From Thiomargarita sp. (GTDB taxonomy: Bacteria > Pseudomonadota > Gammaproteobacteria > Beggiatoales > Beggiatoaceae), in assembly GCA_020720115.1 (NCBI GenBank), contig DYPD01000022.1:1-42508 (forward strand): a stretch of DNA of 42,508 nt. The letters are read 5' to 3'. Shown piece by piece: positions 1-9,033 of this stretch. The first letter of the stretch is position 1. Every line of letters starts with the position of its first letter. The notes under the pieces were generated by a model that did no database searches, was not told where the DNA came from, and saw only the letters and a list, made by a program, of their open reading frames with translations. Both the position numbers and the translations under genes were made by a program.

Positions 1-139
1 ACCGTTCAGTCTTACTGATTGCTAAACTGATGGAAAGTCAGTGACTTATCTACGCGACAGACTCAAGGTCTAAGGGCGGATACAGTCTCTCTGATTTCCG
101 TATGATGATAGCTAATCATCATTGAGGTTAAGATACAAG

Positions 140-249
140 GGCGGATTAAGGCGCGTCTTTCGCTCACTGAGCCTGTCGAAGTGTGCGCCGTTATCCGCCA
201 TGATGGAATCTCCAAATGTCGCATACTTCGGCACGCTCAGCACAAGTGA
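140..249. repeat. Nested small inverted repeats next to the rtcB remnant
   Basis: Bases 140-154 (GGCGGATTAAGGCGC) and 185-199 (GCGCCGTTATCCGCC) form an imperfect inverted repeat with two mismatches. Inside it, the CTGAGCCTGTCGAAGT stretch near 168-183 recurs in inverted form near 228-243 with two mismatches. I infer that this is debris of a small dispersed repeat that landed beside or inside rtcB. Bases 1-121 show no gene or RNA I can support, only a short direct repeat of the GGGCGGAT motif. Confidence 0.4.
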
Positions 250-256
250 CGCTATC

Positions 257-445
257 GCTGCCAAACGGCGCTTTAGCTACCGCGATTTGGAAGCCCAAAC
301 CCAAGGTGTCGAATGCCGCAAAGACAATGGCGTACTGGATGAAATTCCTGGCGCTTACAAAGACATAGATGTGGTCATGGCAAACCAAAGCGACCTGGTT
401 GAAGTGGTTCACACACTCAAGCAAATCGTTTGCGTGAAAGGCTAA
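257..445 (+). pseudogene. rtcB: 3' remnant of rtcB (RNA-splicing ligase RtcB)
   Basis: The last ~62 residues match the C-terminus of the tRNA-splicing/RNA-repair ligase RtcB, including the family signatures QTQGVECRKD, DEIPGAYKDID, VMANQSDLVEV and the terminal QIVCVKG. Full RtcB proteins are roughly 400 residues or longer, so the manganese/GTP-binding catalytic body is missing. The frame stays open upstream to about position 122, but that part does not look like RtcB and is made of small repeats. This is a gene remnant, not a working ligase. It could also be the end of a gene disrupted by the repeats, with the rest elsewhere in the genome. The stop is TAA at 443-445. Confidence 0.8.
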
Positions 446-534
446 TAGCGAACAGCCAGATTTTTAGATGAAAGCTTCCCGCAGTAGTTGGATTAACTTT
501 CTGATTGAATGAACATTTCTTTAAGGACACTCTT

Positions 535-2688
535 ATGAACCAGGTGAATCAAAGCCGTCGTCAATTCCTCAAAGTGAGCGCCGCTGTGGGCGGCGGATTG
601 CTTTTGAGTGTGCATTTACCAGCATCCGAAAACTCCAAGCAAGTTATTGAAATAAAAAATACTTTTAACCCTAATGCGTGGATTTTGTTGCGCCCAGACA
701 ACAGCATCCAGTTGACCATTGACCGCTCGGAAATGGGGCAAGGCATCAGCACGGCGCTGGCAACGCTGATTGCTGAAGAATTGGAAGTAGACTTGGCACA
801 AATCAAAACAGTGTTTGCCCCGGTAGGCGCGGCTTATGTGAATCGGATGATTGGTTCGCAGGTAACAGGCGGCAGCACCAGCATCCGCGAAGCCTGGGAA
901 AAACTGCGCAAAGCGGGCGCGGTGGCGCGGCATTTATTGATCGAAGCCGCCGCGCAGCAATGGCAAGTGCCCGCTGAACAATGTCGTGCACAGCAGGGAA
1001 AAGTGCTGCACACAGGCAGTCGGCGCAGCGCCTATTACGGGGCTTTGGTGGAAAAAGCCGCGAGTTTGCCACCGCTGGATGCGGAGATGGTGGAGTTGAA
1101 AGCAGTAGATCAATTCAGCTTGATTGGGCGTCCGCTGGCGCGTTTGGATTTAGCCGAGAAGGTGAACGGCAAAGCCGTGTTTGGACTGGATGTCCAGTTA
1201 CCCAACATGCTGATCGCCAGCGTGAAACGCTGTCCAATCATCGGCGGCACGCTAAAATCTTTCGACGATAGCGCGGCGAAAGCCATCAAAGGTGTTCAGC
1301 AGGTGGTGAAAATCAGTGCGGGTTTAGCGGTGGTGGCAGATACTTTTTGGGCGGCGGAGCGGGGTGTGCAGGCGTTAAAAATCGAATGGGATGCAGGCAA
1401 AAACGCCGAACTTTCAACTGCGAGCATTTTGCACGACTTACAAGCAGAAATACAAAAGGATACGGCAGCAGTTGCGCACGAAAGCGGCGATTTGGTAGCG
1501 GCGCGTAATCAGGCAGCGCAGGTGTTGCAAGCATTGTACATCGCGCCCTTCCAGGCGCACGCCTGCATGGAGCCGATGAACTGCACCGCGCAGGTGACGG
1601 CAGAAGCGTGCGAAATTTGGGTTTCTACGCAAAATCAAAGTGCTACGCACAAGGTTGCAATGCAAGTCACAGGCTTGCCCGCAGAAAAAATCCAGGTGCA
1701 TACCACCTATCTAGGCGGCGGCTTCGGACGACGCACCCATCCCGATTATGTGCAAGACGCAGTAGAAATCGCCAAAATCGTCGGGCAGCCAGTAAAAGCC
1801 GTGTGGAGTCGTGAAGAAGACATACGTCACGATAGGTATCGCCCGATTAGCGTGCAAGCATTGCAAGCCGATTTGGACAAAAATGGCAAGCCCATCGGCT
1901 GGCGGCAACGCATTGCCAGCCCCTCAGTGATGAGCCTGGCGTTCCCTGGCGCAGTCAAAAACGGCATAGATCAGACCTCCGTGGAAGGTGCGGCAGATAT
2001 GAGTTACGCCATCCCCAACCGCCGAGTAGACTATGTGTTAAGCAATCCTGGCAATGTACCCGTGTGGTTTTGGCGAGCCGCTGGACATTCGCAAAACGCT
2101 TTCGTAGTTGAATCATTCCTTGATGAAATCGCTCATGCCGGCAAACAAGACCCTTATGAATTGCGCCTAGAATTGCTCAAAGACGACGAGCGCAAAACCC
2201 GCGTGTTAAAACTCGCAGCAAAAGTTGCAGGCTGGGGACAAGAATTACCTAAAGGACAAGGACGCGGCATTGCCATACATCATTCATTTGGCAGCACAGT
2301 CGCACAAGTCGCCGAAGTTGAAGTCACCAATGGTACAGTTAAAGTTAAACGCATTGTCTGCGCAATAGATTGTGGCATAGCCATCAACCTAAACACCATT
2401 GAAGCACAAATGCACAGCGCCATTGTTTACGGCTTAACCGCTACCTTAAAAAGCCACATCACTTTGCATAAAGGACAGGTAGAACAATCCAATTTCCACG
2501 ATTTCCCTTTACTAGACATCAGCGAAATGCCAAAAATTGAAGTACATATTTTGAAAAACACCAAAGCCCCTGGCGGTGTGGGCGAACCTGGACTACCGCC
2601 AACCGCGCCCGCCGTAACCAATGCGATTTTTGCAGCCATCGGCAAACGCATTCGCAGCTTACCGATTCAAAGCAAAGATTTAAGTTAG
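535..2688 (+). CDS. Xanthine dehydrogenase-family molybdopterin-binding subunit, isoquinoline 1-oxidoreductase beta-like
   Basis: This is the large subunit of a molybdenum hydroxylase that oxidises aldehydes or N-heterocycles (IorB type). ATG 535 is chosen because AAGGA (523-527) lies ahead of it and because the product then begins with a twin-arginine signal (SRRQFLK, residues 7-13) and a hydrophobic stretch, implying folded export to the periplasm. A TTG at 505 is in frame but less likely. Visible features are the SEMGQGIST segment near the N-terminus, GGGFGRR for molybdopterin contacts in the middle, and GGVGEPG near the C-terminus, which carries the conserved active-site Glu. The length (717 residues) fits the family. 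The usual small 2Fe-2S partner (IorA) is not adjacent: upstream is an rtcB remnant and downstream a convergent gene. The substrate cannot be told from sequence. Confidence 0.9.
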   Translation: MNQVNQSRRQFLKVSAAVGGGLLLSVHLPASENSKQVIEIKNTFNPNAWILLRPDNSIQLTIDRSEMGQGISTALATLIAEELEVDLAQIKTVFAPVGAAYVNRMIGSQVTGGSTSIREAWEKLRKAGAVARHLLIEAAAQQWQVPAEQCRAQQGKVLHTGSRRSAYYGALVEKAASLPPLDAEMVELKAVDQFSLIGRPLARLDLAEKVNGKAVFGLDVQLPNMLIASVKRCPIIGGTLKSFDDSAAKAIKGVQQVVKISAGLAVVADTFWAAERGVQALKIEWDAGKNAELSTASILHDLQAEIQKDTAAVAHESGDLVAARNQAAQVLQALYIAPFQAHACMEPMNCTAQVTAEACEIWVSTQNQSATHKVAMQVTGLPAEKIQVHTTYLGGGFGRRTHPDYVQDAVEIAKIVGQPVKAVWSREEDIRHDRYRPISVQALQADLDKNGKPIGWRQRIASPSVMSLAFPGAVKNGIDQTSVEGAADMSYAIPNRRVDYVLSNPGNVPVWFWRAAGHSQNAFVVESFLDEIAHAGKQDPYELRLELLKDDERKTRVLKLAAKVAGWGQELPKGQGRGIAIHHSFGSTVAQVAEVEVTNGTVKVKRIVCAIDCGIAINLNTIEAQMHSAIVYGLTATLKSHITLHKGQVEQSNFHDFPLLDISEMPKIEVHILKNTKAPGGVGEPGLPPTAPAVTNAIFAAIGKRIRSLPIQSKDLS

Positions 2689-2698
2689 TTCTTCATTC

Positions 2699-2735
2699 AT
2701 AGGTTAAAGAAAAACCGAGGCTTTCTTTAACCTAT
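2699..2735. terminator. Bidirectional hairpin terminator between convergent genes
   Basis: A perfect 14-bp stem, ATAGGTTAAAGAAA (2699-2712) with TTTCTTTAACCTAT (2722-2735) and a 9-nt loop, fills the gap between the two convergent stop codons. A- and T-rich arms on both strands suit termination in both directions. Confidence 0.65.
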
Positions 2736-2736
2736 T

Positions 2737-4620
2737 CTATTCATCCAGGCAAGCTAATTTAGCCACTCTGAGATATTCAAGTTCTATTTGCTGGGTAAAA
2801 GCTTTAGCATTGAGTAACATAGAGTTTTGTAGCCGCTCTCGCATTCCTGCCCGCAAATTCTGCAAGAACTCTCTATCTGTAGCAAGTTCTACTGCTTTCT
2901 TCACATAGTCATCTGCCTCAAACGCCACTAATTCAGCTAAACCCACCGTAGATAAAATACTCAAACCCATGCGCGAAACCTGTGTTTCACCACATAAACT
3001 AATCACCGGCACACCCATCCATAAAGCATGGCAAGTCGTTGTACCACCATTATAAGGATAAGAATCCAAACAAATATCCACTTGCTGATACAAACGCATA
3101 TACTCTAAGAACGGAATAGTTTTTTGCAATTCTATCCGAGTAGAGTCAATGCCTTTCTGCACCCAATAATCAATGAATGTTTGCTTAAAGTGCGCATCAT
3201 TCATTGAAGCATTTTGAATCAGCAGCCGCGAGTGAGGTACTTGTAATAAAATTTCCACCCAAAGCTGCAAAATAGGATCGCTGATTTTCTCGTGTTTATT
3301 AAAAGAAGCAAACGTAATAAACCCATTCTCCACCGCCGGCAATGATGGCTTAAATAATTCAACCGTTTCTTTCAATGGCGTATAACAATGATACGCAAAA
3401 GGTAAACGAATTAACTGCTCGCTGCTGTATTGCTCCGCACCCGGCGGACTTACATAAATATCCGTAATACGATAATCAATAGATTTCAATCCAGTAGTAT
3501 TGGGATAACCCAAGTAACTGATTTGAATAGGTGCAGGTTTTTGGGCAAAAACCAGCAAACGATTAGCACCCGTATGCCCCATCAAATCCACTAAAATATC
3601 AATTTCATCTTGTTTAATTTGTTGAATTAATTGTTCATCACTCCAATCAAAACAGTTAATCCAAGTATGATTGAATGCTTTAAATTCTTCAGAACTGTGT
3701 CCATTTGGATTATGTAAAGCGTAACAATATATTTTGAACTTATGTTTATCATGATGCGCTAAAATGGATTTAATAAAATAAGCAACTGGGTGTGTATTTC
3801 TTAAATCTTCAGATACATAACCAATGCGCAATGGTTTATGTAACTTATGTTTTACTTCTGCATTCAACTTAATCTCTTTTTCAAAATGCTGAGAAAATTG
3901 CTGATGGTATGCAAAAATTTGTGCCGCCGTATAATTAGTTGAATAATTTAAGGTAAATAAAAAATTGCTTAATGCTGACTTGTCATTTTTATCTTGTTGA
4001 AAGGCTTGATAGAAATAGGCTAAAGCCGTTTCTACTTGAGCTTTTTTGGCACTAATCTTAGCTAAACCTTGATAGATAGGTAAGTTTGTTTGAGGAGCAA
4101 GTTTTAAGACCTGTTGAAACTCATCGAAAGCAATATCTAAAGAATCTTCCACTTCACTCAGAATAACGCCCAAGGTGTAATGTGCTTTAGCGTATTGAGG
4201 CTCTACCGCTAAAGCAGCGCGTACATATTTCTCTGCTTCACCAAACTGTGCTTGATGATAGTAAACACTGCCTAGGTTATGCAAAGCAACCGCAAAATCT
4301 GCTTTATAGTGTAACGCTGTTTCAAAACAAACCTTGGCTTGTTCTAAATGCTTCAGACTTAAAAGTACATTGCCTAAATCATTTTGGTAATAAGGGTTAG
4401 TGGCTTGTAAAGCAACCGCTTGTTGCAGAGGGTTTAAGGAAAGGGTTAGATGATTGGTTTGTGCATATAAAATACCTAATTGATGCCAAGCGGGTGCATA
4501 GGTATTTTGCAATTGTAAAATCTGTTGCAGCAATTGTTCAGCTTGCGCAATGTGCCCTTGTGCGGCTTGTTGTTGCGCAAGTTCTACAGCTTGTTCAAGG
4601 GTGAGCATGGTTTCTGACAT
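2737..4620 (-). CDS. TPR protein with O-GlcNAc transferase (SPINDLY-type, GT41) catalytic domain
   Basis: Residues ~1-250 are tetratricopeptide repeats (helical pairs with the LG..Y....A spacing). Residues ~260-615 match the GT41/SPINDLY catalytic half: RIGYVSEDLRNTHPVAYF at its start, then DILVDLMGHTGANR, QISYLGYPNTTG and DSYPYNGGTTTCHALWMGVP, the donor-binding region. Known members transfer GlcNAc or other sugars to Ser/Thr of proteins. In bacteria they often modify adhesins or flagellins; the target here is unknown. The start codon at 4618-4620 is only 1 bp past the mraY stop, so the two genes are almost certainly co-transcribed and perhaps translationally coupled. No signal peptide is seen, so a cytoplasmic enzyme is expected. 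Confidence 0.88.
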   Translation of the reverse strand: MSETMLTLEQAVELAQQQAAQGHIAQAEQLLQQILQLQNTYAPAWHQLGILYAQTNHLTLSLNPLQQAVALQATNPYYQNDLGNVLLSLKHLEQAKVCFETALHYKADFAVALHNLGSVYYHQAQFGEAEKYVRAALAVEPQYAKAHYTLGVILSEVEDSLDIAFDEFQQVLKLAPQTNLPIYQGLAKISAKKAQVETALAYFYQAFQQDKNDKSALSNFLFTLNYSTNYTAAQIFAYHQQFSQHFEKEIKLNAEVKHKLHKPLRIGYVSEDLRNTHPVAYFIKSILAHHDKHKFKIYCYALHNPNGHSSEEFKAFNHTWINCFDWSDEQLIQQIKQDEIDILVDLMGHTGANRLLVFAQKPAPIQISYLGYPNTTGLKSIDYRITDIYVSPPGAEQYSSEQLIRLPFAYHCYTPLKETVELFKPSLPAVENGFITFASFNKHEKISDPILQLWVEILLQVPHSRLLIQNASMNDAHFKQTFIDYWVQKGIDSTRIELQKTIPFLEYMRLYQQVDICLDSYPYNGGTTTCHALWMGVPVISLCGETQVSRMGLSILSTVGLAELVAFEADDYVKKAVELATDREFLQNLRAGMRERLQNSMLLNAKAFTQQIELEYLRVAKLACLDE

Positions 4621-4621
4621 A

Positions 4622-5704
4622 TTAACGAATCTTCAATGTGGCTAAGCCAATCAGCACTAATACTACGGTGATAATCCAAAAGCGGACGATCACGCGGGGT
4701 TCGGGCCAGCCTTTGAGTTCGTAGTGGTGGTGCAGGGGTGCCATGCGGAAGATGCGCCGTCCGGTGAGTTTGTAGGAGGCAACTTGGAGCATGACGGAAA
4801 CGGTTTCCATGACGAATACGCCGCCCATGATGACGAGTACGAGTTCTTGCCGCACAATGACGGCTAGGGTGCCGAGGGCGGCACCGAGGGCTAGTGCGCC
4901 GACATCGCCCATGAAGACTTGTGCGGGGTAGGTGTTAAACCAGAGGAAACCTAAGCCCGCGCCGACGATGGCGCCGCAGAAGACGATGAGTTCTCCCGCG
5001 CCAAGGATGTGGGGGATGTGTAGGTAGGCGGAGAAGTTGTAGTGTCCGCTGACGTAGGCGAAGATGCCTAATGCGCCGCCGACCATGACGGTGGGCATGA
5101 TGGCGAGTCCGTCTAAGCCGTCGGTGAGGTTGACGGCGTTGCTGGTGCCGACGATGACGAAGTAGGCAAGGATGATGAAGAGCCAGCCCATGTCGAACAC
5201 GAGGCTTTTGAAAAAGGGCACTATGAGTTGGGTTTCGGCGGGGGTTTGTGCAGTGTAAAACAGCCAAAATGCCGCGCCTAAGCCGAACACGGATTGACAG
5301 AAGTATTTGTAGCGGGCGGGTAAGCCTTTGGGGTTTTTGTGGATGACTTTGCGGTAGTCGTCAACCCAGCCTATCGCGCCGAAGAGGACAGTGACGCTGA
5401 GGACGACCCAGACGAAGCGGTTGTCAAGGTCTGCCCAGAGTAGGGTGCTGACGGCGATGGCGAGGATGATGAGTGCGCCGCCCATGGTCGGTGTGCCGGC
5501 TTTGGAGAGGTGCGATTGGGGACCGTCATTGCGTACCGCTTGTCCGATTTGGTGGTGGGCGAGACGTTCAATGAGCGTGGGTCCAATGAGTAGGGAGATG
5601 AAGAGTGCGGTTAAAACGCCTAGCACAGCACGAAAACTCAGGTATTGAAAGACATTAAAGCCGCTGTAAAATTGCAGCAGGTATTCGCTTAGCCAAAGTA
5701 ACAT
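4622..5704 (-). CDS. mraY: Phospho-N-acetylmuramoyl-pentapeptide-transferase MraY
   Basis: MraY moves phospho-MurNAc-pentapeptide from UDP onto undecaprenyl phosphate, making lipid I at the inner membrane. The start at 5704 gives 360 residues beginning [12 protein letters not shown], the usual MraY N-terminus and length; the in-frame extension to 5743 is unlikely. Family signatures visible are [10 protein letters not shown], the DDYRK catalytic pair, [10 protein letters not shown] and the C-terminal [11 protein letters not shown], spread over about ten membrane helices. mraY normally sits between murF and murD in the division and cell-wall cluster. Here it stands with a glycosyltransferase gene downstream and a divergent Sel1 lipoprotein gene upstream. 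Confidence 0.96.
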   Translation of the reverse strand: MLLWLSEYLLQFYSGFNVFQYLSFRAVLGVLTALFISLLIGPTLIERLAHHQIGQAVRNDGPQSHLSKAGTPTMGGALIILAIAVSTLLWADLDNRFVWVVLSVTVLFGAIGWVDDYRKVIHKNPKGLPARYKYFCQSVFGLGAAFWLFYTAQTPAETQLIVPFFKSLVFDMGWLFIILAYFVIVGTSNAVNLTDGLDGLAIMPTVMVGGALGIFAYVSGHYNFSAYLHIPHILGAGELIVFCGAIVGAGLGFLWFNTYPAQVFMGDVGALALGAALGTLAVIVRQELVLVIMGGVFVMETVSVMLQVASYKLTGRRIFRMAPLHHHYELKGWPEPRVIVRFWIITVVLVLIGLATLKIR

Positions 5705-5792
5705 GGGTAGATTCTTGTGGATTTGTGGGGAAGGGACGCGCAAAAAAGTGAGAGTATACCTTAGCCGATTTTCTAATTCACAGGAACTTATG

Positions 5793-7406
5793 ATGGAAAA
5801 ACTTCTTGCTGTTCTGGTTGCTGCCGGACTCTTAGTGGCTTGTACGCAAAATCCGCCACAGGAAACACCACCCGTTGCGGCGGCGACGATGGCTACAATT
5901 GAGCCGCCTCATGAACCGCCGCCTGAGTCGTCTAAAGCGGTAACGGCGGCGGCTGAGGATGCGCAGCAACGCTGGCAGCAGGGCGTGCAGGCTTATCAAG
6001 CGAAGGATTTTGCGCAGGCGAAAAGCCTGTTTGAAGGCGCAGCGGCTGCGGGATTTGCGCCAGCTCAGTATGCGCTGGGGGTGATGTATGAGCAGGGCGA
6101 GGGTGTACCGCAAGATTATGCACAAGCCTTTGAACTGCATAAAAAAGCAGCAGACCAAGGATTGGCTGCGGCGGAAAATAATCTGGGTTTTTTGTTAAAT
6201 CAGGGCAAGGGCGTAGCGCAAAATCAAGCGCAAGCGGTGGCATGGTTTGTCAAAGCGGCACAACAGGGTGACGCTCAAGCGCAGTATAACCTTGGCGGTA
6301 TGCTGCATGAGGGCTGGGGCGTGGCGCAAGATTATCAGCAAGCGGCGCGTTGGTTTTTGCAGGCGGCGTTACAGGGTCATGCGCAAGCCCAGTATAACTT
6401 GGCACAAAGTTATGAACGCGGGCAAGGCGTGGATCAGGATGTGAATCAAGCATTGCGCTGGTATCGTTTGGCAGCACAACAGGGGCAAAGGGATGCACAG
6501 TTTAGTCTCGCTGCTGTGCTGGAAGCCAATGATGCGCCGGAACAAGCGTTATTCTGGTATCAACAAGCGGCGCAACGCCAAGATGAGCGGGCACTGGCGC
6601 GTGTTCAGCCAGTACAGGACGCCATAAAACAGCAGCAAACCAAGGCGCAAGCGCAACTGGCAAAGGTGCAACAAGCGGCGCAACGGGGCGACGCTCAGGC
6701 GCAATTTCAGTTGGCGGTGGCTTATCAGCAGGGAAAATGGCTCAAGCAGGATAAGCAGCAAGCTTTGAGTTGGTTGCGTAAGGCGGCTGAACAGGGTTTG
6801 GCAGTGGCGCAACATACCTTGGGGCTGGCGTATGTGCAAGGTACTGAAGTACCAAAAGATTATGCGCAAGCGGCGCACTGGTTTGAACGTGCGGCGCAGC
6901 AAGATTTCATGCTGGCGGCTTATAATCTAGGTTTCTTGTACGAAGTGGGTGAGGGGGTGGAAAAAAGCGGCGCGGATGCCTCGCGCTGGTATGCGAAAGC
7001 CGCGCAACAGGGACATGCACCCGCGCAACACAACCTGGGCGTGCTTTATCTCAAGGGCGGCTGGGTGGAAAAAAATCCGGCTAAAGGGCTAGAGTTATTG
7101 CGCCAAGCGGCACAACAAGGCTATGCCGATGCGGAATATGCGCTGGGCGTGCTCTATGCCCAAGGTGAAGCAGTGGAAAAAGATGCTGCGCAAGCCCTGT
7201 TCTGGTTTCAACAAGCAGCACTGAATAGTCACGCACAAGCGCAATATCTGTTGGGGCGTTTCAGTGAAAACGGCGAAGGAATGCCACGCAATCCAACACA
7301 AGCCTTGTATTGGTATAGCCTGGCAGCGCAACAGGGGCATCCGCAGGCGCGGGAAAAACTGGGCTTAAAGTCTGAATCTAACGCTGCTTCAGCGCCGCAC
7401 CGCTAA
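5793..7406 (+). CDS. Sel1-repeat (SLR) lipoprotein
   Basis: The N-terminus is a lipoprotein signal: a short charged start, a hydrophobic core and a lipobox LVAC, so the mature protein should be lipid-anchored. After a Pro-rich linker it consists almost wholly of about eleven to twelve Sel1-like repeats of ~36 residues ([18 protein letters not shown]...A..W...A); the fifth is short and the sixth degenerate. Sel1 repeats are protein-interaction solenoids; the partner is unknown. ATG 5793 has AGGA seven bases upstream; the adjacent ATG 5790 is equally in frame. The gene is divergent from mraY across an 88-bp gap, and its 3' end overlaps the convergent transporter gene by 18 bp. Confidence 0.85.
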   Translation: MEKLLAVLVAAGLLVACTQNPPQETPPVAAATMATIEPPHEPPPESSKAVTAAAEDAQQRWQQGVQAYQAKDFAQAKSLFEGAAAAGFAPAQYALGVMYEQGEGVPQDYAQAFELHKKAADQGLAAAENNLGFLLNQGKGVAQNQAQAVAWFVKAAQQGDAQAQYNLGGMLHEGWGVAQDYQQAARWFLQAALQGHAQAQYNLAQSYERGQGVDQDVNQALRWYRLAAQQGQRDAQFSLAAVLEANDAPEQALFWYQQAAQRQDERALARVQPVQDAIKQQQTKAQAQLAKVQQAAQRGDAQAQFQLAVAYQQGKWLKQDKQQALSWLRKAAEQGLAVAQHTLGLAYVQGTEVPKDYAQAAHWFERAAQQDFMLAAYNLGFLYEVGEGVEKSGADASRWYAKAAQQGHAPAQHNLGVLYLKGGWVEKNPAKGLELLRQAAQQGYADAEYALGVLYAQGEAVEKDAAQALFWFQQAALNSHAQAQYLLGRFSENGEGMPRNPTQALYWYSLAAQQGHPQAREKLGLKSESNAASAPHR

Positions 7407-8276
7407 AATACCCGCCAAGCTAATCAAAACTGCGCCGCTGACAAAGCGCAAATCAAGCATTTCCTGCCAGAATAAATAACCGTAGCTGGCGCCAAACACG
7501 ACGGCAAAAAAGGTTAAAGGGCTGATTTGCGCTGCGGGTGCGGTGCTGTAACCTTGCGTCATGAGCAGTTGCCCTAACGAACCAAATAGCGCAATGAGCG
7601 CAATAAACTGCCATTGCGCCCAACTTGGCATTTGCCAACCGCTCAACCACAGCGGCAGCAAGGATAAAAAGGTGGCAAACAAGGCAAAATAAAACACAAT
7701 GCGGAGGGTGGGTTCAGTACAACTCAAACGGCGCACTGTGGTTTTTGCCAGCGCCTCGCACAAGCCGCCCAACAAACCCACCAACGCCGCCAAATGCAGC
7801 GTGCCTTGTGGCTGCAAAATCACAATCACTCCGCCAAAACCCAGAGGGATTGCCAGCAAAGCCCAGCGCGAAACTCGTTCACGCAACCATAGGTAAACCA
7901 GTAGCGGCATGAAAATCGGCGTGGTCATTTTCAGCAACATGGCATCTGCCAATGGCAAATGACTCACCGCATAAAATAAGCAGTACATGGCGCTCAAGCC
8001 AGAGACAGTGCGTAGCAGGTGTAGCGGTAATACGCAGGTTCGAAAACTGCCCACCCCCGCTTTGAGCAGCAGCGGCAACACCAGGAACAAACCTAACAAA
8101 TTACGCAGAAAAACTGTCATTTCGTTAGATAAATCGGATAAAGACAAGGCTTTGATGCTGGCACCCATAGAAGCAAACATGAGTTCAGAGAACAAAATCA
8201 GCAGTGCGCCTTGCAACACAGGTTGATTCTGAAAGGCGGCAAAGCGGGCGGGAGAAGCGGTGGGCGGAAAGGACAT
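7389..8276 (-). CDS. EamA/DMT-family inner-membrane transporter
   Basis: About ten hydrophobic segments in two homologous halves mark a drug/metabolite transporter of the EamA class, probably an exporter of a small metabolite. The sequence LILFSELMFASMGASIKAL opens the first half, and the second half begins around LHLAALVGLLGGLCEALAK. The start at 8276 (MSFPPT) is preferred to the TTG eight codons upstream, although no strong ribosome site is visible for either. The 3' end overlaps the Sel1 gene by 18 bp, tail to tail. The substrate cannot be predicted. Confidence 0.85.
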   Translation of the reverse strand: MSFPPTASPARFAAFQNQPVLQGALLILFSELMFASMGASIKALSLSDLSNEMTVFLRNLLGLFLVLPLLLKAGVGSFRTCVLPLHLLRTVSGLSAMYCLFYAVSHLPLADAMLLKMTTPIFMPLLVYLWLRERVSRWALLAIPLGFGGVIVILQPQGTLHLAALVGLLGGLCEALAKTTVRRLSCTEPTLRIVFYFALFATFLSLLPLWLSGWQMPSWAQWQFIALIALFGSLGQLLMTQGYSTAPAAQISPLTFFAVVFGASYGYLFWQEMLDLRFVSGAVLISLAGILAVRR

Positions 8277-8360
8277 TGATAAACACCACAGAGCCTTCAA
8301 GCAAAGCGCTGTGGCGGATTAGGCGCAAACTTTATAACGGCAAGCGCCTGCTTATTACGG

Positions 8361-8603
8361 CTAGGCTGCTGCACGCAAGGCACTGTAGATTTGGTCTTTT
8401 AAGTGAACGCGCTTTTTCTTCAACTCCTCGGCATAGGGGTCTGAAGTGGCTTCTACATTTTGCTCAATTTTGAGGATTTCTTCATCCAGCGCATGATATT
8501 CCTGATATATCCGTTGGAACTCCTCATCGCTGTGGTACAGTTTTTCAATCGCTTCCTTGTACTCTGGAAATTCATGTGGAATATCATGATGCTCGCCAAA
8601 CAT
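8361..8603 (-). CDS. YdcH-like (DUF465) small helical protein
   Basis: An 80-residue, highly charged helical protein with the DUF465/YdcH pattern: EFPEYKEAIEKLYHSDEEF, then YHALDEEILKIE and KKKRVHLKDQIY. The function of the family is unknown. The start is secure: GAAGGAG lies about nine bases upstream of the ATG at 8601-8603. It lies upstream of the EamA gene on the same strand with an 84-bp gap. A plausible sigma-70 promoter is listed separately. Confidence 0.85.
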   Translation of the reverse strand: MFGEHHDIPHEFPEYKEAIEKLYHSDEEFQRIYQEYHALDEEILKIEQNVEATSDPYAEELKKKRVHLKDQIYSALRAAA

Positions 8604-8644
8604 TCTTAAGTCTCCTTCAAAGCGTGGGAAAAGGCAAAGCGTGT

Positions 8645-8674
8645 ATTCTAGCCCTTGCCAAGAAGGATGCGCAA
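8645..8674 (-). promoter_or_regulatory. Predicted sigma-70 promoter for the ydcH-like gene
   Basis: On the minus strand, TTGCGC (8669-8674) and TAGAAT (8645-8650) are separated by 18 bp, placing a start site about 35 bp ahead of the ydcH-like ATG. Predicted from consensus only. Confidence 0.45.
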
Positions 8675-8772
8675 ATGTAACTGCGGCTTGATGCTAAAGT
8701 TTTTGGTGCAGTCCGCACCGCTATAACGGTAAGTATCCCGCTATGATAGCGTTATTGCACGGCGATTGCACC

Positions 8773-8802
8773 TTGAAACCATAAAAAATTACACTTTATA
8801 AT
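8773..8802 (+). promoter_or_regulatory. Strong sigma-70 promoter with upstream palindrome
   Basis: TTGAAA (8773-8778), an 18-bp spacer and a perfect TATAAT (8797-8802) predict a transcript start near 8809, some 225 nt ahead of the next start codon at 9034. Just upstream are two ATTGCAC direct repeats (8754-8760, 8765-8771) and the perfect palindrome CGCTATGATAGCG (8739-8751), possible operator elements. Confidence 0.65.
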
Positions 8803-8835
8803 CAAGTAATTAAATTGATTCTCTGACGCGCTCTG

Positions 8836-8993
8836 GTGAAAAATTGCGGTTTTTCCACACCCTATGAGATAATGCTTATGTAGCTTGGCATCCGCTCATA
8901 GCGAATCTTAAAAACCTTTTTGCGTTCGGTTGGGATGCCTTAAGTGTGCTTGGAGACTCTTAAAACCAGCCCTGAATGCGCAAGTTTCAGGGC
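8836..8993 (+). promoter_or_regulatory. Structured RNA leader or small RNA with mutually exclusive stems
   Basis: Downstream of the promoter at 8773 the non-coding stretch can fold several ways. There is an A/T-rich hairpin at about 8836-8859. CTATGAG (8862-8868) can pair with CTCATAG (8895-8901), while GGCATCC (8887-8893), inside that loop, can pair with GGATGCC (8933-8939); the two stems interlock, so they are alternatives or a pseudoknot. A final hairpin is GCCCTGAA (8969-8976) with TTCAGGGC (8986-8993). No T-run follows the last hairpin, so a 5' leader of the 63-residue gene is more likely than a free terminated RNA. No known RNA family was recognised. Confidence 0.4.
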
Positions 8994-9033
8994 ATCTTCG
9001 TTACCATTAAACAACAATGAACAGGGGTATATC

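Noticed and set aside
4935-5267. Arg/His-rich minus-strand frame inside mraY
   Set aside because: The composition is that of an out-of-frame shadow; mraY itself is unmistakable.
6000-7400. Long minus-strand frames opposite the Sel1 gene
   Set aside because: They are shadows of the repetitive GC-biased Sel1 codons, without ribosome sites or protein-like composition.
8809-8995. Possible 6S RNA
   Set aside because: The size, promoter and a CTTAAAA motif are reminiscent, but the 5' and 3' ends do not pair into the long closing stem of 6S RNA, the stems interlock, and zapA/fau neighbours are missing.
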